From Eupeodes corollae (taxonomy: Eukaryota > Arthropoda > Insecta > Diptera > Syrphidae), in assembly GCF_945859685.1 (NCBI RefSeq), contig NC_079149.1, positions 28,059,118 through 28,123,117 on the forward strand: a DNA stretch of 64,000 nt, read 5' to 3'. This document shows positions 11,790 to 22,196 of this stretch, piece after piece (positions within the stretch are counted from its first letter, which is position 1; each line of letters starts with the position of its first letter). The notes under the pieces were generated by a model, which was given only the letters and a program-made list of their open reading frames with translations, ran no database searches and had not been told where the DNA came from. A program made the position numbers and the translations under genes.

Positions 11790-13797
11790 AATCTTTTTTT
11801 TTGTTTTTTGTGTTTTTGTTTGTTTTTTTTTTTGGTTTTTTTATATATATATTTTTTGTTGGTGCCACACTGACTGTCCCTAACCTAATCCTTAAACCTA
11901 TGTAAGCCGGCCAAGACCAAACGCTCTAGCCAGCTTTAAATGACATTCTCAATTTAAAGCCACCAAAACTGGTTTTCCTGTCTCACCCTATTTCTTTAGT
12001 CCCTATCGGAAAGTCCTCCTAAACCGAAGGCACTCGGCTCCATCCAGTGCGAGGACGTCTCGATTGTAAAGGAGTCGCCTATCTACAGTTTTACGGCTGA
12101 AGTGGTAGATTAGCGGAACTGCCTCCCTATCTTGTATCAGCCCTCGATTGTCTAAATAGAGAAAAGCTTCGGGCGGAATGTTGCCACTTAAACGTGCACT
12201 TTCGTAGTACTAATTGTTGGGGTAGTAAGATCAAAAATTAAGCTGTTAGTCGACGATATCACTTTCACAATATGATCCCTTCCAAGCTTCATCAAAAAAT
12301 TATCAATTCTGTTTATGTTGGCCCTGTTGTATAGAACCTGGTTGGAATAGTAATGTTTGTACTCCTACTCTGGTGTTCTGTTCATCGGCCGGATAAGGGC
12401 CATGTAGCAAATCACCTTCACGCTGCTGTCAACACGTCTGCTAAAAAACAACTGTTTTGTCAGGGCAAAAGCTCCCCTAGCTCTGGCCAGAGCAGCATTC
12501 ATATGTCTGTCGAAATACAAGTACTGATCCAACCAGATGCCAAGATAAGTACTTTACTACACTTTAATTCGCCAGTGGCTGTCGATTTGGTCCAACGATC
12601 ACTAAATTTGGCCAGTTCTTTCTCGTATCCCTTGAGGCTCCGTACAGCGGAGTCCTAAACAGAATAGTTTCGCATTTCAACTTCTTGAAGTCATCCCAAT
12701 ATAGCTGAATCTTGTCGAAGTCAACCTGCAAAGTGACCTGATAACCTCAATTTTTGGGGCCGTTCTGTACGCAATTAGTTCGTCAGCGTACGCTATTGCC
12801 TGAGTCAGACTTGCTATCAGATCACTGGTGTAAATGCTGAATAAGGTCGGCGAGTTAACCGCTCCCTGTTGAAGACCATTTTTAATATCAAAGATTTTGG
12901 TAGATGTTACATTGCCAAAATTTGACAATAAACCGTCTACCATTAAGTATATCATAAAGCATATACAACAGTGGTTTACTTAGACCAAGTCTGTGTAACT
13001 TTAGATACAGACCCTTTAACCATACGGTTTCGAAGGCCTTCTCCAAGTCAACCAGACAAGCACCCGTACATTGTCTCTTAGATTTGTTCCACTTGATATC
13101 AGAAACAAGCTTTGACGCAGCATGAAGAGTGTCATGTTCCGCCTTCAAGCCGAACTGATTATCCGGAATTATTTTGTTGTTCTCAGCCCACTTGGAAAGA
13201 GCTCTATTTATAACCTTCTCGAAGAAGTCTTCGGTAGAAGACTTATCGACTGGAGATTCTCCAGATTGGAGTTGTCCTATCCCTTTTTCGGGAGAGGATG
13301 TACCATAGCTGTTTTCCAACGGACCGGATAATATGCATTATTCAGAACGTTGTTAAACAGAGTGGTATAAATTTCCACAGCTTCCTGAGGCAAATGTCGT
13401 AGTATACAATGTTGGGTATATCATCGACACCTGCTGACCTGTTTCTTTAATGAATCGATGTCCTGGAGTTCTATCTTCGTGACTAAAAGGGTGTTAGTCC
13501 CGTTTTTCCGGCGATGATGGCATTTGCCTAGTTTTCATCATTGAACCTGGTAAAACCGAGGTTCTTGGATCACTGCGTTATGTCGTTACGCAGGTAGAAG
13601 TGGTGCTGCAGGGCTCTATTCTCCAGGTCGTGATTAGGGCGAATGCTAGGATTCATCTTGTACACTTGCTAGAAAGCAGCCCCCACGGCCTCTACTTCCT
13701 CCTGCGGATCATCGACAACAAAGAAGTCATCGTCCAGGACGGCGTCTCCTGAATCTATTCCTGCTGTCAGAAGTACGTCTCTGTTCTCTGAATTGAT
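11790..13797 (-). mobile_element. I/Jockey-like LINE inserted in the Tc1 element, 5'-truncated
   Basis: Minus-strand LINE remnant. From its 5' side, about 13750-13560 contains an RT N-terminal linker (NHDLENRALQHHFYLRND). At 13319-12888 are a VINRALSKWAEN motif, PDNQFGLKAEHDTLHA and the palm box A, ACLVDLEKAFETVW. At 12955-12677 are NGLQQGAVNSPTLFSIYTSDL and AIAYADELIAY, where the catalytic YADD has become YADE. Thumb and 3' region (12400-11900) show LYNRANINRIDNFL and a Tyr/Leu/Arg-rich end. The 3' end is followed by a T-rich tract (about 11789-11860, an A-tail in the sense of the element). Upstream ORF1 and endonuclease are missing, consistent with 5' truncation at 13797, where Tc1 sequence resumes. 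Confidence 0.75.
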
Positions 13798-13916
13798 GTG
13801 TTAAAATGGCCAGCACAGTCCCCAGATCTCAATCCCATAGAAAATCTATGGCAAATTGTAGTTCGATGAATTGTAAGGACTAAATTACAAAAATAGTAAT
13901 GACCTTTTGATCAAAT

Positions 13917-14860
13917 TAAATGTATTCGATTAAATTCTGGCTTCGGCATCTTACGGTGGAACGGATCCAAGCGGTCCAATTTTCAATAGCTCTTCCGCAT
14001 AGATCCAGCTGAATTTGAGCGATGGTCTGTGTCATTTTCACCTTTAGGGCATCGGTCCATTGTGATTTATTTGCATAGATCTGCGGCTTCAATAAACCCC
14101 ACAGGAAAAAAGCTAGTGGAGTAAATTCGCATGAACTTATTGGCGAATTTACATCACCCCTGCCAGAGATAACCTTTCTCTCAAATCCTACATGCAAAAT
14201 GTCAATCGTGTCGTTTACTGTGTGGCACGTAGTGTCGTCCTGCTAGAACTACATGTCGTCTAGGTCCATATGGTTCATCGTTATGTGGCGCTCGCTATTG
14301 ACGATGACGGCCTTACTTAAGTCGTTTTTAAAAAAGTACGGACCAAATACACTGCATGCCCAAATTCCAAAGAAGACGGTATCGTTTTGGGGATGCATTA
14401 TTAATTGGTGAACCTCGCGTGAGTTGGTGTCCTCCCATATATGGTAATTTTGCTTGTTAACACAGCCATTCATCCAAAAATGCACCTCTTGGCTAAAAAT
14501 GAATTTTCGGGCATAAATTGGGGTCCTCTTCCAAACGATTCGAAGCCCAGTCAGCAAAGAAACGGCTTGGGCTATGGTCTTGAACTTTGATTTCCTGGTT
14601 CAGTTGGATCTTGTACGGGTGCAGGCTCAAGTCTCAACGCAAAATTCGCAAAGTTGAAGTCTGCGAAAGATCATGATCTTGTGTACTGTGAGGAATACAC
14701 TGCCTCGCGTTCTGCAACGTTTGCGTTTACGAATACTCATTATGATAATAAAGTTTTATCATTTAAACGTGGTGTTCAATCGTGTAACTTGCCACAATGA
14801 TTTGCCATAAACAACTTAATAATAAACAAAAGACTTGACAGATGTCACTCAAATAAAATG
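13917..14860 (-). mobile_element. mariner-like transposon nested in Tc1, catalytic residues lost
   Basis: Minus-strand mariner transposase pseudogene. In order: LSLHPYKIQLNQEI and FFADWASNRLEEDP (14640-14530); IFSQEVHFWMNGCVNKQN (14500-14440), where the first catalytic Asp of the usual FSDE.HFW is Gln; GPYFFKND (about 14340); QDDTTCHT (about 14235), where the second Asp is kept; and FTPLAFFLWGLLKPQIYANK (about 14130-14060), where the third Asp is Ala. A C-terminal IENWTAWIRSTVRCRS motif follows. Stops and frame changes occur at 14560 and 14240. Element ends were not resolved; limits are where flanking Tc1 coding sequence stops and resumes. Confidence 0.78.
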
Positions 14861-15019
14861 GCTGCCACGTTGAGCCAAAACTTACCCGCTGCAATTGAAA
14901 AACTTAATGAATTATTACAAAGCAATTGTGTATTATTTTTCAATTTATGGAAATTTAAAAAAAAATCAAACATTTATTTTTTAATTATTTAACAATCGAG
15001 GCAATTAAAGTTGCTTTTA

Positions 15020-15034
15020 TTTTGGCCAACACTG
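15020..15034 (-). repeat. Right TIR of Tc1 element
   Basis: TTTTGGCCAACACTG followed by TA at 15035-15036. It is the inverted partner of 10711-10725. Confidence 0.85.
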
Positions 15035-15674
15035 TATGTTCAATGTTCATATCAAAATCGAGCCTAGGCAGCTATAAGGTACATCAACTGCAGTTCGTTA
15101 TTTCAAAATAACTAAATTTACTCATTTAGCCGGATACAAAAATTGCATTTGAATATTCATTTAAATTACCTTCCAGTTGCATGAGTTGAGTGTATGAATA
15201 GGTATGAGTATACCCAGCCAACCAACCAATTCCAACGTAAAGGATAGAAAAAAAATATCCTGATACAAGGATATATAGAAATCCGTTGAATTTTTTCTTC
15301 CACAACATGCGGTATATTCACGATTTCACCTTTGTTTGTGAATTTATCAATTTTTTTGTTGCTACATAGGCTACATACACATAACTACTGTATCTAGTTG
15401 CTGCCTTTTCATTTGTCCATTGTGGTAGTCACTTATATCCTGAATATTTAGTTGTATTTTTATTTTTTCGAATGAATAACTAACACAGAAGAGGATTGAA
15501 CAAAAAAAAAACAAAAATAATAAAAATACTAAAATTGGTATGCAAATACAAAATTTAGTTTACTATCTTGTTAACATTGATAGTCGTGGGTTCTTCCTTT
15601 TTTAATTTTTCAATCTTTTATTTTTTAGTTCTGTGGCATTTTTGGTTGGATGGAAAATATAGTTTTGAACGTTG

Positions 15675-15698
15675 TTGGTGGTGGTGGTGGTGGTGGTG
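15675..15698 (+). repeat. (TGG)n microsatellite
   Basis: Eight consecutive TGG units read directly from the sequence. Confidence 0.9.
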
Positions 15699-16393
15699 CG
15701 GTTCTTCTGTGCGGTTATCTGTAGGTAGGTGCTCTAGTCCACAAAAGACATAATCCAGTTTCGTCCTTTTTTTTAAATAGAGAGCTTATTCAATGCAACT
15801 CGATGTTCAATGAGTGGTAGGATTAAAAACACAAAAAAGAAATATTGGCCCAAAAGTAACCATACTGTCCTGGTGGTATACCAGACCAGACCTATCTACC
15901 TATCTGATGCCGGTGATGATGATGCCAATGGAATTTTTAAAATGCTTTCTGACCACATTTCCATTCAAACGAATTCTCAATACACTCACCCACTCACGAT
16001 GAATTTATTTCAATTGAATGATTGCATTTTATATCCCAAAAAATGTGGCAAAAATGGTTGATGGTGGGTTTGTGTATTTATTTTTTGAATAAAGGTGGAA
16101 AAATAAATGCGACTTAGTAAGAATTATCAGGACTATAATCGTGGTACACCCATAAGCATTGTGAAATACTAGAATATGTATTGAATTGTTTTTAAAAATT
16201 TCACAAGGACTTAGATCTATCAAATAACTACCTTAGTTATGATACGTGAAGCATGTAAATGATATACAAATGTTAAAAGAATAAAAATGTCAGAACAGAC
16301 TGCTTTGCTTAAAAACTTCTAGCATTTCTACTGTTAATGATAAAAAGTTTTAACGTTCGAAACAAGTAAGCTTTAACCTCACATCTTGAAATG

Positions 16394-16411
16394 CCTCCTC
16401 CTCCTCCTCCT
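16394..16411 (+). repeat. (CTC)n microsatellite
   Basis: Six consecutive triplets of the CCT/CTC phase read directly. Confidence 0.9.
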
Positions 16412-16708
16412 TGTGAAATAATCATATTCAGATATCACTCTTGAACAAAAGGTTTGATAAACCTTTACAATTTTTGTAGCTGAAAATATGAGCTGGAAAA
16501 AAAGCCCAAGTAGAAAGCAAATTAACAAAATAAGCTCTATATTAGTTTTTGTTTTTTATTAATTATATGTCAAAACGAAAAAAAAACCTCAAAACCAACA
16601 AAAAGAAAACGGGGAAGCATATTTTTCGAAAATACTACAGTTGCAAAACCCCTTAATTAATAAATAATATTTATTGCATTTTTTTATGAGACTAAGCAGT
16701 TTTCTTAA

Positions 16709-17806
16709 CTTCCCATAGGAAGTTATTGTAATGGGTCCGATTTGTCAAATTGAAAATTTTGACATTTCTCGACGTTTCAAGGTCCCTAGAGTCGAAATAA
16801 AAGATTTTTAGAAAGATGTCTGTGGTGCGTGTGTACGTACGTCCGTACGTTCGCGACGTTTTTTTCGTTGTAAATAGCTCAAGAACCAGAAAAGATATCG
16901 ATTTCAAATAAATTTTATTATAAATATCTTACGAACCAAAAACGCTAGAGACTTGAATTAAATTTTGTATAATATATAGTAACGTGATATCAAAGAAATA
17001 TATTTTTGAAAAAAAATCCATTGAACGGTTTTTTTTATAAATAAAAAAACTGAAAAAAAAATGTTGTCACCTCCAAAATTTTACGACTAAAATATGATTT
17101 CATCTCCAAAACAATTTCGAGCAACGAAGAATAATGTTTTTGACATCTGATAAAATTTTGAGAAAATCGGAAACATTACTCAAAGTTGGTAAAAATTGAA
17201 CATCGATTCAAGTATCTTTTAAAAAACTTGAAATTTAGGCTTCAAACTTATTTTATCTTATAAGAAATATTGTTTTCAACATTCTGAAAAACTTTGAGAA
17301 AAATCAAATTGACAGTTTTTTTACAAAAAATAAAAACTACAAAAAAATTAATAAAAGTTGGTAAAAATTGGTTTTTGACTCAAATATCTTTTCAAAAATT
17401 CGAAATATTGGCTTCAAACTAATTTTATCTTATAAGAATAATTAGTTTCAACATTCGATAAAATTTGGAAAAAAATCGAATTGACAGTTTTTATACAAAA
17501 AATAAAACTCTAATAAAAACAATACTCAAACTTGGTAAAAATTTACTTTCGGCTCTAATGGCTTTTCAAAAATTAAAAATATTGGCTTCAAACTTATTTT
17601 ATTTCACAGAAAATATTGTTTTCGATATGCAGTAATTTTTGTATAAAAATCCAACAGTCCGTTTTTTCATAAAGAATAAAATCTACAAAAACTAGTACGC
17701 AAAATTTGGTAAAAGTTAATACGAGTACATATAGACAAACTTTTAAGCAAGACAAATTGACGGACGGGATGGTAAGTTATCAGTGTGGGTCGCATCCTAG
17801 CCTCTT
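16709..17806 (+). repeat. TRE copy 2: hairpin-ended element with about 175 bp monomers
   Basis: Non-coding element, in opposite orientation to copy 4 (56481-58063) and collinear with it. The left end is the inverted repeat AACTTCCCATAGGAAGTT (16709-16726). It is followed by TTGTAATGGGTCCGATTTG, a conserved GACATTTCTCGACGTTTCAA block, and a palindrome-rich GTACGTACGTCCGTACG stretch near 16833. The core repeats a GGCTTCAAAC landmark at 17238, 17410 and 17584, spacings of 172 and 174 bp. The right end has a GGATG/CATCC stem (17767-17771 with 17793-17797) around AGTTATCAGTGTGGGTC, then a T run. No coding frame runs through it. Confidence 0.8.
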
Positions 17807-17817
17807 TTTTTTTGTTT

Positions 17818-17830
17818 GGGGTTACTCTGC
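17818..17830 (+). repeat. Left TIR of pogo-like element
   Basis: GGGGTTACTCTGC; 12 of 13 positions match the inverted right end at 20860-20872. Confidence 0.75.
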
Positions 17831-18141
17831 CCCTGGAGCAAAGTGACCCCCAAACGTAAAAAATATATGATTACTGTTATGTTTATGTTTATATTAATTG
17901 AAATATGCAGCTTTCGTTAGGAACTAACATTTGTTTAATGTAGAAATGCCAAGGAAATATAAAAGGATTTTGGAAACAAGAAAATACGCCGACTACACAG
18001 AAAATTACCTACGAGAATGTCCTGTCGAGAAAGGGTAAAAACATACAGACCCCTGGAAAACAACCTTTTTTCACTACAGAAGAAGAGACCAAATTCTTTG
18101 ATTGCTTGCTCTCTTTGGGAGAGTTTGGATTTCCCATAAAT

Positions 18142-18154
18142 ACCAGTGAATTGT
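18142..18154 (+). repeat. Target-site duplication, left copy
   Basis: ACCAGTGAATTGT, repeated as ACTAGTGAATTGT at 19460-19472 with one mismatch. The pair brackets RTE copy B. Both copies keep the transposase reading TSEL, showing that they are duplicated target. Confidence 0.85.
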
Positions 18155-19459
18155 ATCCTGAAAAAGGAGACCCTCTAAACTGCACCAACTATAGAGGAAT
18201 CAGTCTACTTAACATCGCCTATAAAATCTTCTCTGCCATAATATGTGAACGTCTAAAGCCTATCATCGACAACCTGTTAGGTCCTTATCAGTGTGGTTTA
18301 AGACCAGGAAAGTCAACAGTTGATCAATTAATATTCACATTACGGCAGATCCTGGAAAGAACTCATGAACACCAAATCGACACCCACCATCTTTTTATCG
18401 ATTTCAAGGCCGCATATGACAGCATCTACAGAGACGAGCTGTATAGAGCCATGTCTAGTTTTGGCATCCCTGCCAAACTCATCCGTTTGTGCACGATGAC
18501 CATGGAGAATTCACGCTGCTCCATAAAAGTTGGAAACAACTTAACAGAACCTTTCGATGTCAAAAAATGTTTTAGAAAAGATGATGCGCTGTCATGTGTT
18601 TTTTTAACATCGTGCTTGAAAGAATAGTGCAGAGCTCACACGTCAACACTAGAGGCACTATCTTTCAAAAGTCTATCCATTTACTGGCATATGCTGATGA
18701 CATTGACATAATCGGAAGAACTCAGCGTGATGTCAATGGGGCCTATTTGAGTATTGAGGCAGAGGCGGCAAAAATGGGTTTAACGGTTAATGAGGGCAAA
18801 ACAGGGAACATGCTGTTGTCTAGAAATTACATACAACACCGACGTCTTGGTCAAAACGTCACAATCGACAGACGTAACTTTGAGGTAGTCAAGGACTGAG
18901 ATCAAACGCAGAATAACTCTTGCTAACCGCTGTTTCTTTAGACTAAGAAAGCAATTGAGTGGTAAAGTCCTCTCTCGAGGGACCATAGTGTTGCTATATA
19001 AGACCCTTATCATCCCTGTCCTGCTATACGGTGCAGAGGCATGGACAATGACAAAAGCGGATGAAAGCACCTTGGGTCGCTTCGAGAGAAAAGTTCTTCG
19101 TGTGATCTACGGTCCGGTATGGATCGAAGCTGAGTAGAGGAGAAGAACTGTACGGGCTGTACAGCGACGTAGACTTAGGCAAGTCCAACGGGTAAAAGTC
19201 CAACGACTAAGATGGCTGGGTCACGTAGAGCGCATGGAAACCAATGCTCCGGCCCTTAAAGTCTTCGAATCCGCACCCACAGGACAGCGCAGTAGAGAAA
19301 GACCGCGGATCAGGTAGCGCGCACAAGTGGAAGGTGACCTCACCCAACTTGGAGCGCGAAACTGGAGACATCTAACTAGGGACCGAGCTAGGTGGAGAAG
19401 TTTGTTGGGTGATGCCCTAGTTCACACAGGACTGTAGCGCCACCTTAAGTAAGTAAGGA
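18155..19459 (+). mobile_element. RTE-like LINE (copy B), 5'-truncated, with AAGT tail
   Basis: The clearest RTE-like copy. It starts inside RT with NYRGISLLNIAYKIF (18188-18232). Then follow QCGLRPGKSTVDQL, FIDFKAAYDSIYR, a palm frameshift near 18595, and LLAYADDIDIIGRTQRDVN with intact YADD (about 18685-18720). Next come GLTVNEGKTG, a second shift near 18895, EIKRRITLANRCF, LYKTLIIPVLLYGAEAWTM and FERKVLRVIYGP. A 3' region with RLRWLGHVERM (about 19210) and PRIR follows, then a short (AAGT)n tail at 19447-19457. Short tandem-repeat tails rather than poly(A) are typical of the RTE clade. The flanking 13 bp duplication shows insertion by target-primed reverse transcription into a pogo-like gene. 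Confidence 0.9.
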
Positions 19460-19472
19460 ACTAGTGAATTGT
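19460..19472 (+). repeat. Target-site duplication, right copy
   Basis: ACTAGTGAATTGT, partner of 18142-18154. Confidence 0.85.
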
Positions 19473-20859
19473 GCAATATGGTTAAAAACTACCTTTACCG
19501 CTGTGGGGGGACAGTACAAATATTTGAAAATAATTTCCCTGGCTTAGACTGGGTTAAAGCTAGACACTCGGAAATTTGTGTGCGTTTTGTAGAAAACATA
19601 AAACGCACTCGAGCTGCAGTAGATGAACCAATGCTACGAAGCTTTTTTGTAAAACTTGGCAAGTGAATCAAGAGATGTGCCTCTCACATCTTGAATTTCG
19701 ACGAAACAAATCTTACAGACGACCCTGGAAAGAAAAAAAGTAAAACTTTCCACCATTATTGGCTAAAATAATGAAAATAATTGAGGAAAACGCTGAAGCT
19801 AAATTGAAATCTGGTTGAAATAAATTCGGAATATATCCTCTCAATGTGGAACAAATTTTAAGCCGCATGCCAAGAAGTACTTGCACTTGAATCCCTTGCA
19901 TCAAGAAATTTAGAGGTTACTTGTTGTTGAAAACAGAAGACAAAAAATGAATGTTCCAGCTGGAAGAAGCGTTTGCACCACCGAAGACTCCCCGAACTCT
20001 GGAGAAGTTCCAGTTAGAATTAAAAATGACGACGATATTCCCAACACTTCTCACCACAGGCATGAAAATAATGACAACCAGCTCTCTACATCTCAATTTA
20101 TGATGGAAGAAGCCATGGTTTTCGATGATGACTCTTGTGATGAAATAAACTGCGAGGATCTTGCTATGGAGGAAGAAGACGCAAACCGATTCATCGACTT
20201 TGTAGAAGGCGACCGGAAAGAAGTTATCTTTGGGCAAATAGTCCGAGAGGAAGGTACCCCGCATGTCGCATTCGATGAGAAAACGGTGACGATCAACTTT
20301 TAGCGAAAATCACTTAAGCTATGGAAATGGCGATATCAAAGAGATGAACTTACCTACCCTTGGAGCGAGTTTTAGGCTTAATTAAAGCACCGGAACAAGT
20401 ATCTAAAAAAAGAACTTTTTATGTCGAGGAGCTTAGTTCCATTATATTTATTTTTATAATTAAATGTGTTTTTGATTCTATGTATGTTTTTATTGTTTTA
20501 AAAAGTGAACTATTTTTTCGTTTGCTAAAAATTGTTATCTCTGTTTATTTTGTTTAAATTAATAAACTTTTCTGTTTTTTTCTTTTAATTCGTATTTATT
20601 TATAATCAATTAATGATATAAAAGAGGCTTTTTTGTAAAAAAAAAGTTTTCTTTTTACAATTTTTTTCTTTCAGATTTTAAGCTTTGATCCAGGGCTATT
20701 AAAATACAACACTGACTTTGCTCCAGTTCTTTAATTGCAGGCGGAGCAAAGTAATTGAAGTACTTTGCCCCACTCTACTGTGCATTATTTGAATTAATGC
20801 AATAACAAAATTTCTCTACCATTTTTAAGAAGTTTTCTAAATATACTGGAAAAAACGGA

Positions 20860-20872
20860 GCAAAGTAACCCC
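20860..20872 (-). repeat. Right TIR of pogo-like element
   Basis: GCAAAGTAACCCC, the inverted partner of 17818-17830. Confidence 0.75.
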
Positions 20873-20960
20873 ATGTTACCTTAAAAACGACTTTGTGTTA
20901 GATAGATAATATGGTGATATTTACACTATCTAATAAAGCCAAATGCATATATGTAAGTTA

Positions 20961-22196
20961 CCTACTTACTTACTTATGGTGGCGCTACAGTCCGGGGTAG
21001 ACCTGTACCTCAACCAACATGCGTCTTCAGCCAGCTCGGTCCCTAGCTAGCTGTTTCCAATTTCGCACGCCAAGTTGGTTGAGGTTTTAACCCAAGCATG
21101 CGCCACCGTAGTCACGGTTTTCCTCTACTTACTGCGTCGTCTCTCGGAATTTAATTTGAAGACCTTCCGAGCTAGAGCGTTAATGTCGAATCACCCTACA
21201 TGACCTAGCCATGTGAGCCGTTGGAATTTAATTCTGTTAACTAGGTCAGTGTCGCTGTACAGCCCGTACAGTTCGTCTTCATATCTTCTCCTCCATTCTC
21301 CATCTATGCATTTTTCGACCGAAGAATTTTTCTCTCCGAGTATCCTAAGACGATCTCCTCTTTCTTTAAAAGGGTCCAGGCTTCGGCGCCAAAAATGAGA
21401 ACCCGGATGATGAGTGTATTATAGATGGTGATTTTAGATGCTCGACAGAGGACTTCAGAAGAAGAGATTGGCAAGAGTTATTCTTCGTTTGATTTCAGCG
21501 CTAGTGTCGTTGTCTGTGTTTATAGCAGTGCCTAGGTAGACAAAGTCCTTAACTACCTCCAAGTTATAGCTGTCCATGGTGACGTTATTTTTCAAAACCT
21601 TGTTGTTTAATGTCATTTTTTGATGACAGCATATACTTGGTCTTGCCCTCATTGACCACTAAACCCATCTTCTACGCTTTCGTCGCAAAAACGCTTCACT
21701 GAAATGAAGCTTTGATCTTCCAATTATGTCAATATCATCTGAGTATACGAGTAATTGGATGGACCTTTGAGAGATTGTGCCTCTATGGTTACGGTTGAGT
21801 TTTGCACAATTCTTTGTAGAACGATATTGAAGAAGTCACATGAGAGTGCATCGATTTGTCAAAAACTTTTTTGGACATCAAATGCATTGGTGAGATCTTT
21901 TCCGACCTTAATAGAGCAGCGTTTATTCTCCATCGTTATTTTGCACAAACTCATAAGTTTGACAGGGATGCCAAAACTAGACATTGCTCTGTAGAGCTCT
22001 TCCCTATAGATGCTGTCATACGCGTCTTTAAAATCGATAAGGATATGGTTGATATCGATTCGAAGTTCCTGGCTTTTTCCAAGATCTGCCGTTTTGTGAA
22101 TATTTGGTCGATAGTAGACTTTCCTGGTCTGAAACCGCACTGATAAGGATCTATCAGGTTGTTGACAATGGGCTTTTGATCTGTTAGGAAGATTAT
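20961..22196 (-). mobile_element. RTE-like LINE (copy C) with CTTA-repeat tail
   Basis: Minus-strand counterpart of copy B. In the sense of the element, its 3' end is GGCGCCACC-like sequence followed by a (TAAG)n tail, read here as CTTACTTACTTA at 20965-20976. RT motifs on the minus strand: QCGFRPGKSTIDQIFT (about 22140), ILIDFKDAYDSIYREELYRA (about 22030), YSDDIDIIGR (about 21730-21750), where the catalytic YADD has become YSDD, EVVKDFVYLGTAINTDND (about 21560) and EIKRRITLAN. Several frameshifts are present. The 5' end joins mariner sequence directly (next entry). Confidence 0.87.

Larger units (their letters stand above)
10709..15036 (+). mobile_element. Tc1-like DNA transposon with TIRs, interrupted by two elements
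   Basis: The left end CAGTATTGGCCAAAA (10711-10725) and the reverse complement of the right end, CAGTGTTGGCCAAAA (15020-15034), agree in 14 of 15 positions. Both are flanked directly by TA, the Tc1/mariner target duplication. Transposase scraps lie in sense orientation: GLKSFKAVKKAF near 11085-11120, RYTKTTVKNGGGKLMVW near 11220-11270, and WPAQSPDLNPIENLW at 13808-13853, which carries the third catalytic residue as Glu (DD34E class). A TLSQNLPAAIEKLN-like C-terminal scrap lies near 14870-14910. Between these pieces sit a minus-strand LINE (about 11790-13797) and a minus-strand mariner (about 13917-14860). The first catalytic Asp region is deleted, so the element is dead. The CAGTG.TGGCCAAAA terminus is characteristic of Tc1-family elements. 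Confidence 0.85.
15037..16708. other. Unassigned interval with simple repeats
   Basis: No recognisable gene or TE. It contains (TGG)n at 15675-15698 and (CTC)n at 16394-16411. Short open frames such as 15568-15753 (+) read through the (TGG)n as a Trp run and are not convincing genes. Confidence 0.5.
17946..20303 (+). pseudogene. pogo-like DDE transposase pseudogene, split by LINE
   Basis: Would cut and paste the flanking TIRs. ATG 17946 opens MPRKYKRILETRKYADYT, the usual N-terminus of this arthropod family, but stops after about 30 codons. The next block FFTTEEETKFFDCLLSLGEF, then GFPINTSEL, ends at the LINE insertion (18154). It resumes after the insertion as TSELCNMVKNYLYRCGG, then FPGLDWVKARHSEICVRF and NIKRTRAAVDE. 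The first catalytic Asp is kept in FDETNLTDDPG (Asp codon 19700-19702). The sequence then jumps to a post-catalytic FGIYPLNVEQILSRMP motif (about 19825-19875), so the rest of the DDE domain is deleted. An acidic C-terminal frame at 19947-20303 ends EGTPHVAFDEKTVTINF. Confidence 0.8.
17818..20872 (+). mobile_element. pogo/Tigger-like DNA transposon, interrupted by RTE copy B
   Basis: Terminal inverted repeats GGGGTTACTCTGC (17818-17830) and, inverted, GGGGTTACTTTGC (20860-20872) enclose a broken pogo-like transposase gene. The left end also contains a nearby inverted partner (GCAAAGTGACCCC), making it palindromic, and subterminal GGAGCAAAGTA motifs recur at the right (about 20742 and 20857). 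An RTE-like LINE (18155-19459) lies inside, flanked by duplicated host sequence. Most of the catalytic domain is deleted, so the copy is non-autonomous. The left end directly adjoins the T run of TRE copy 2. Confidence 0.8.
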
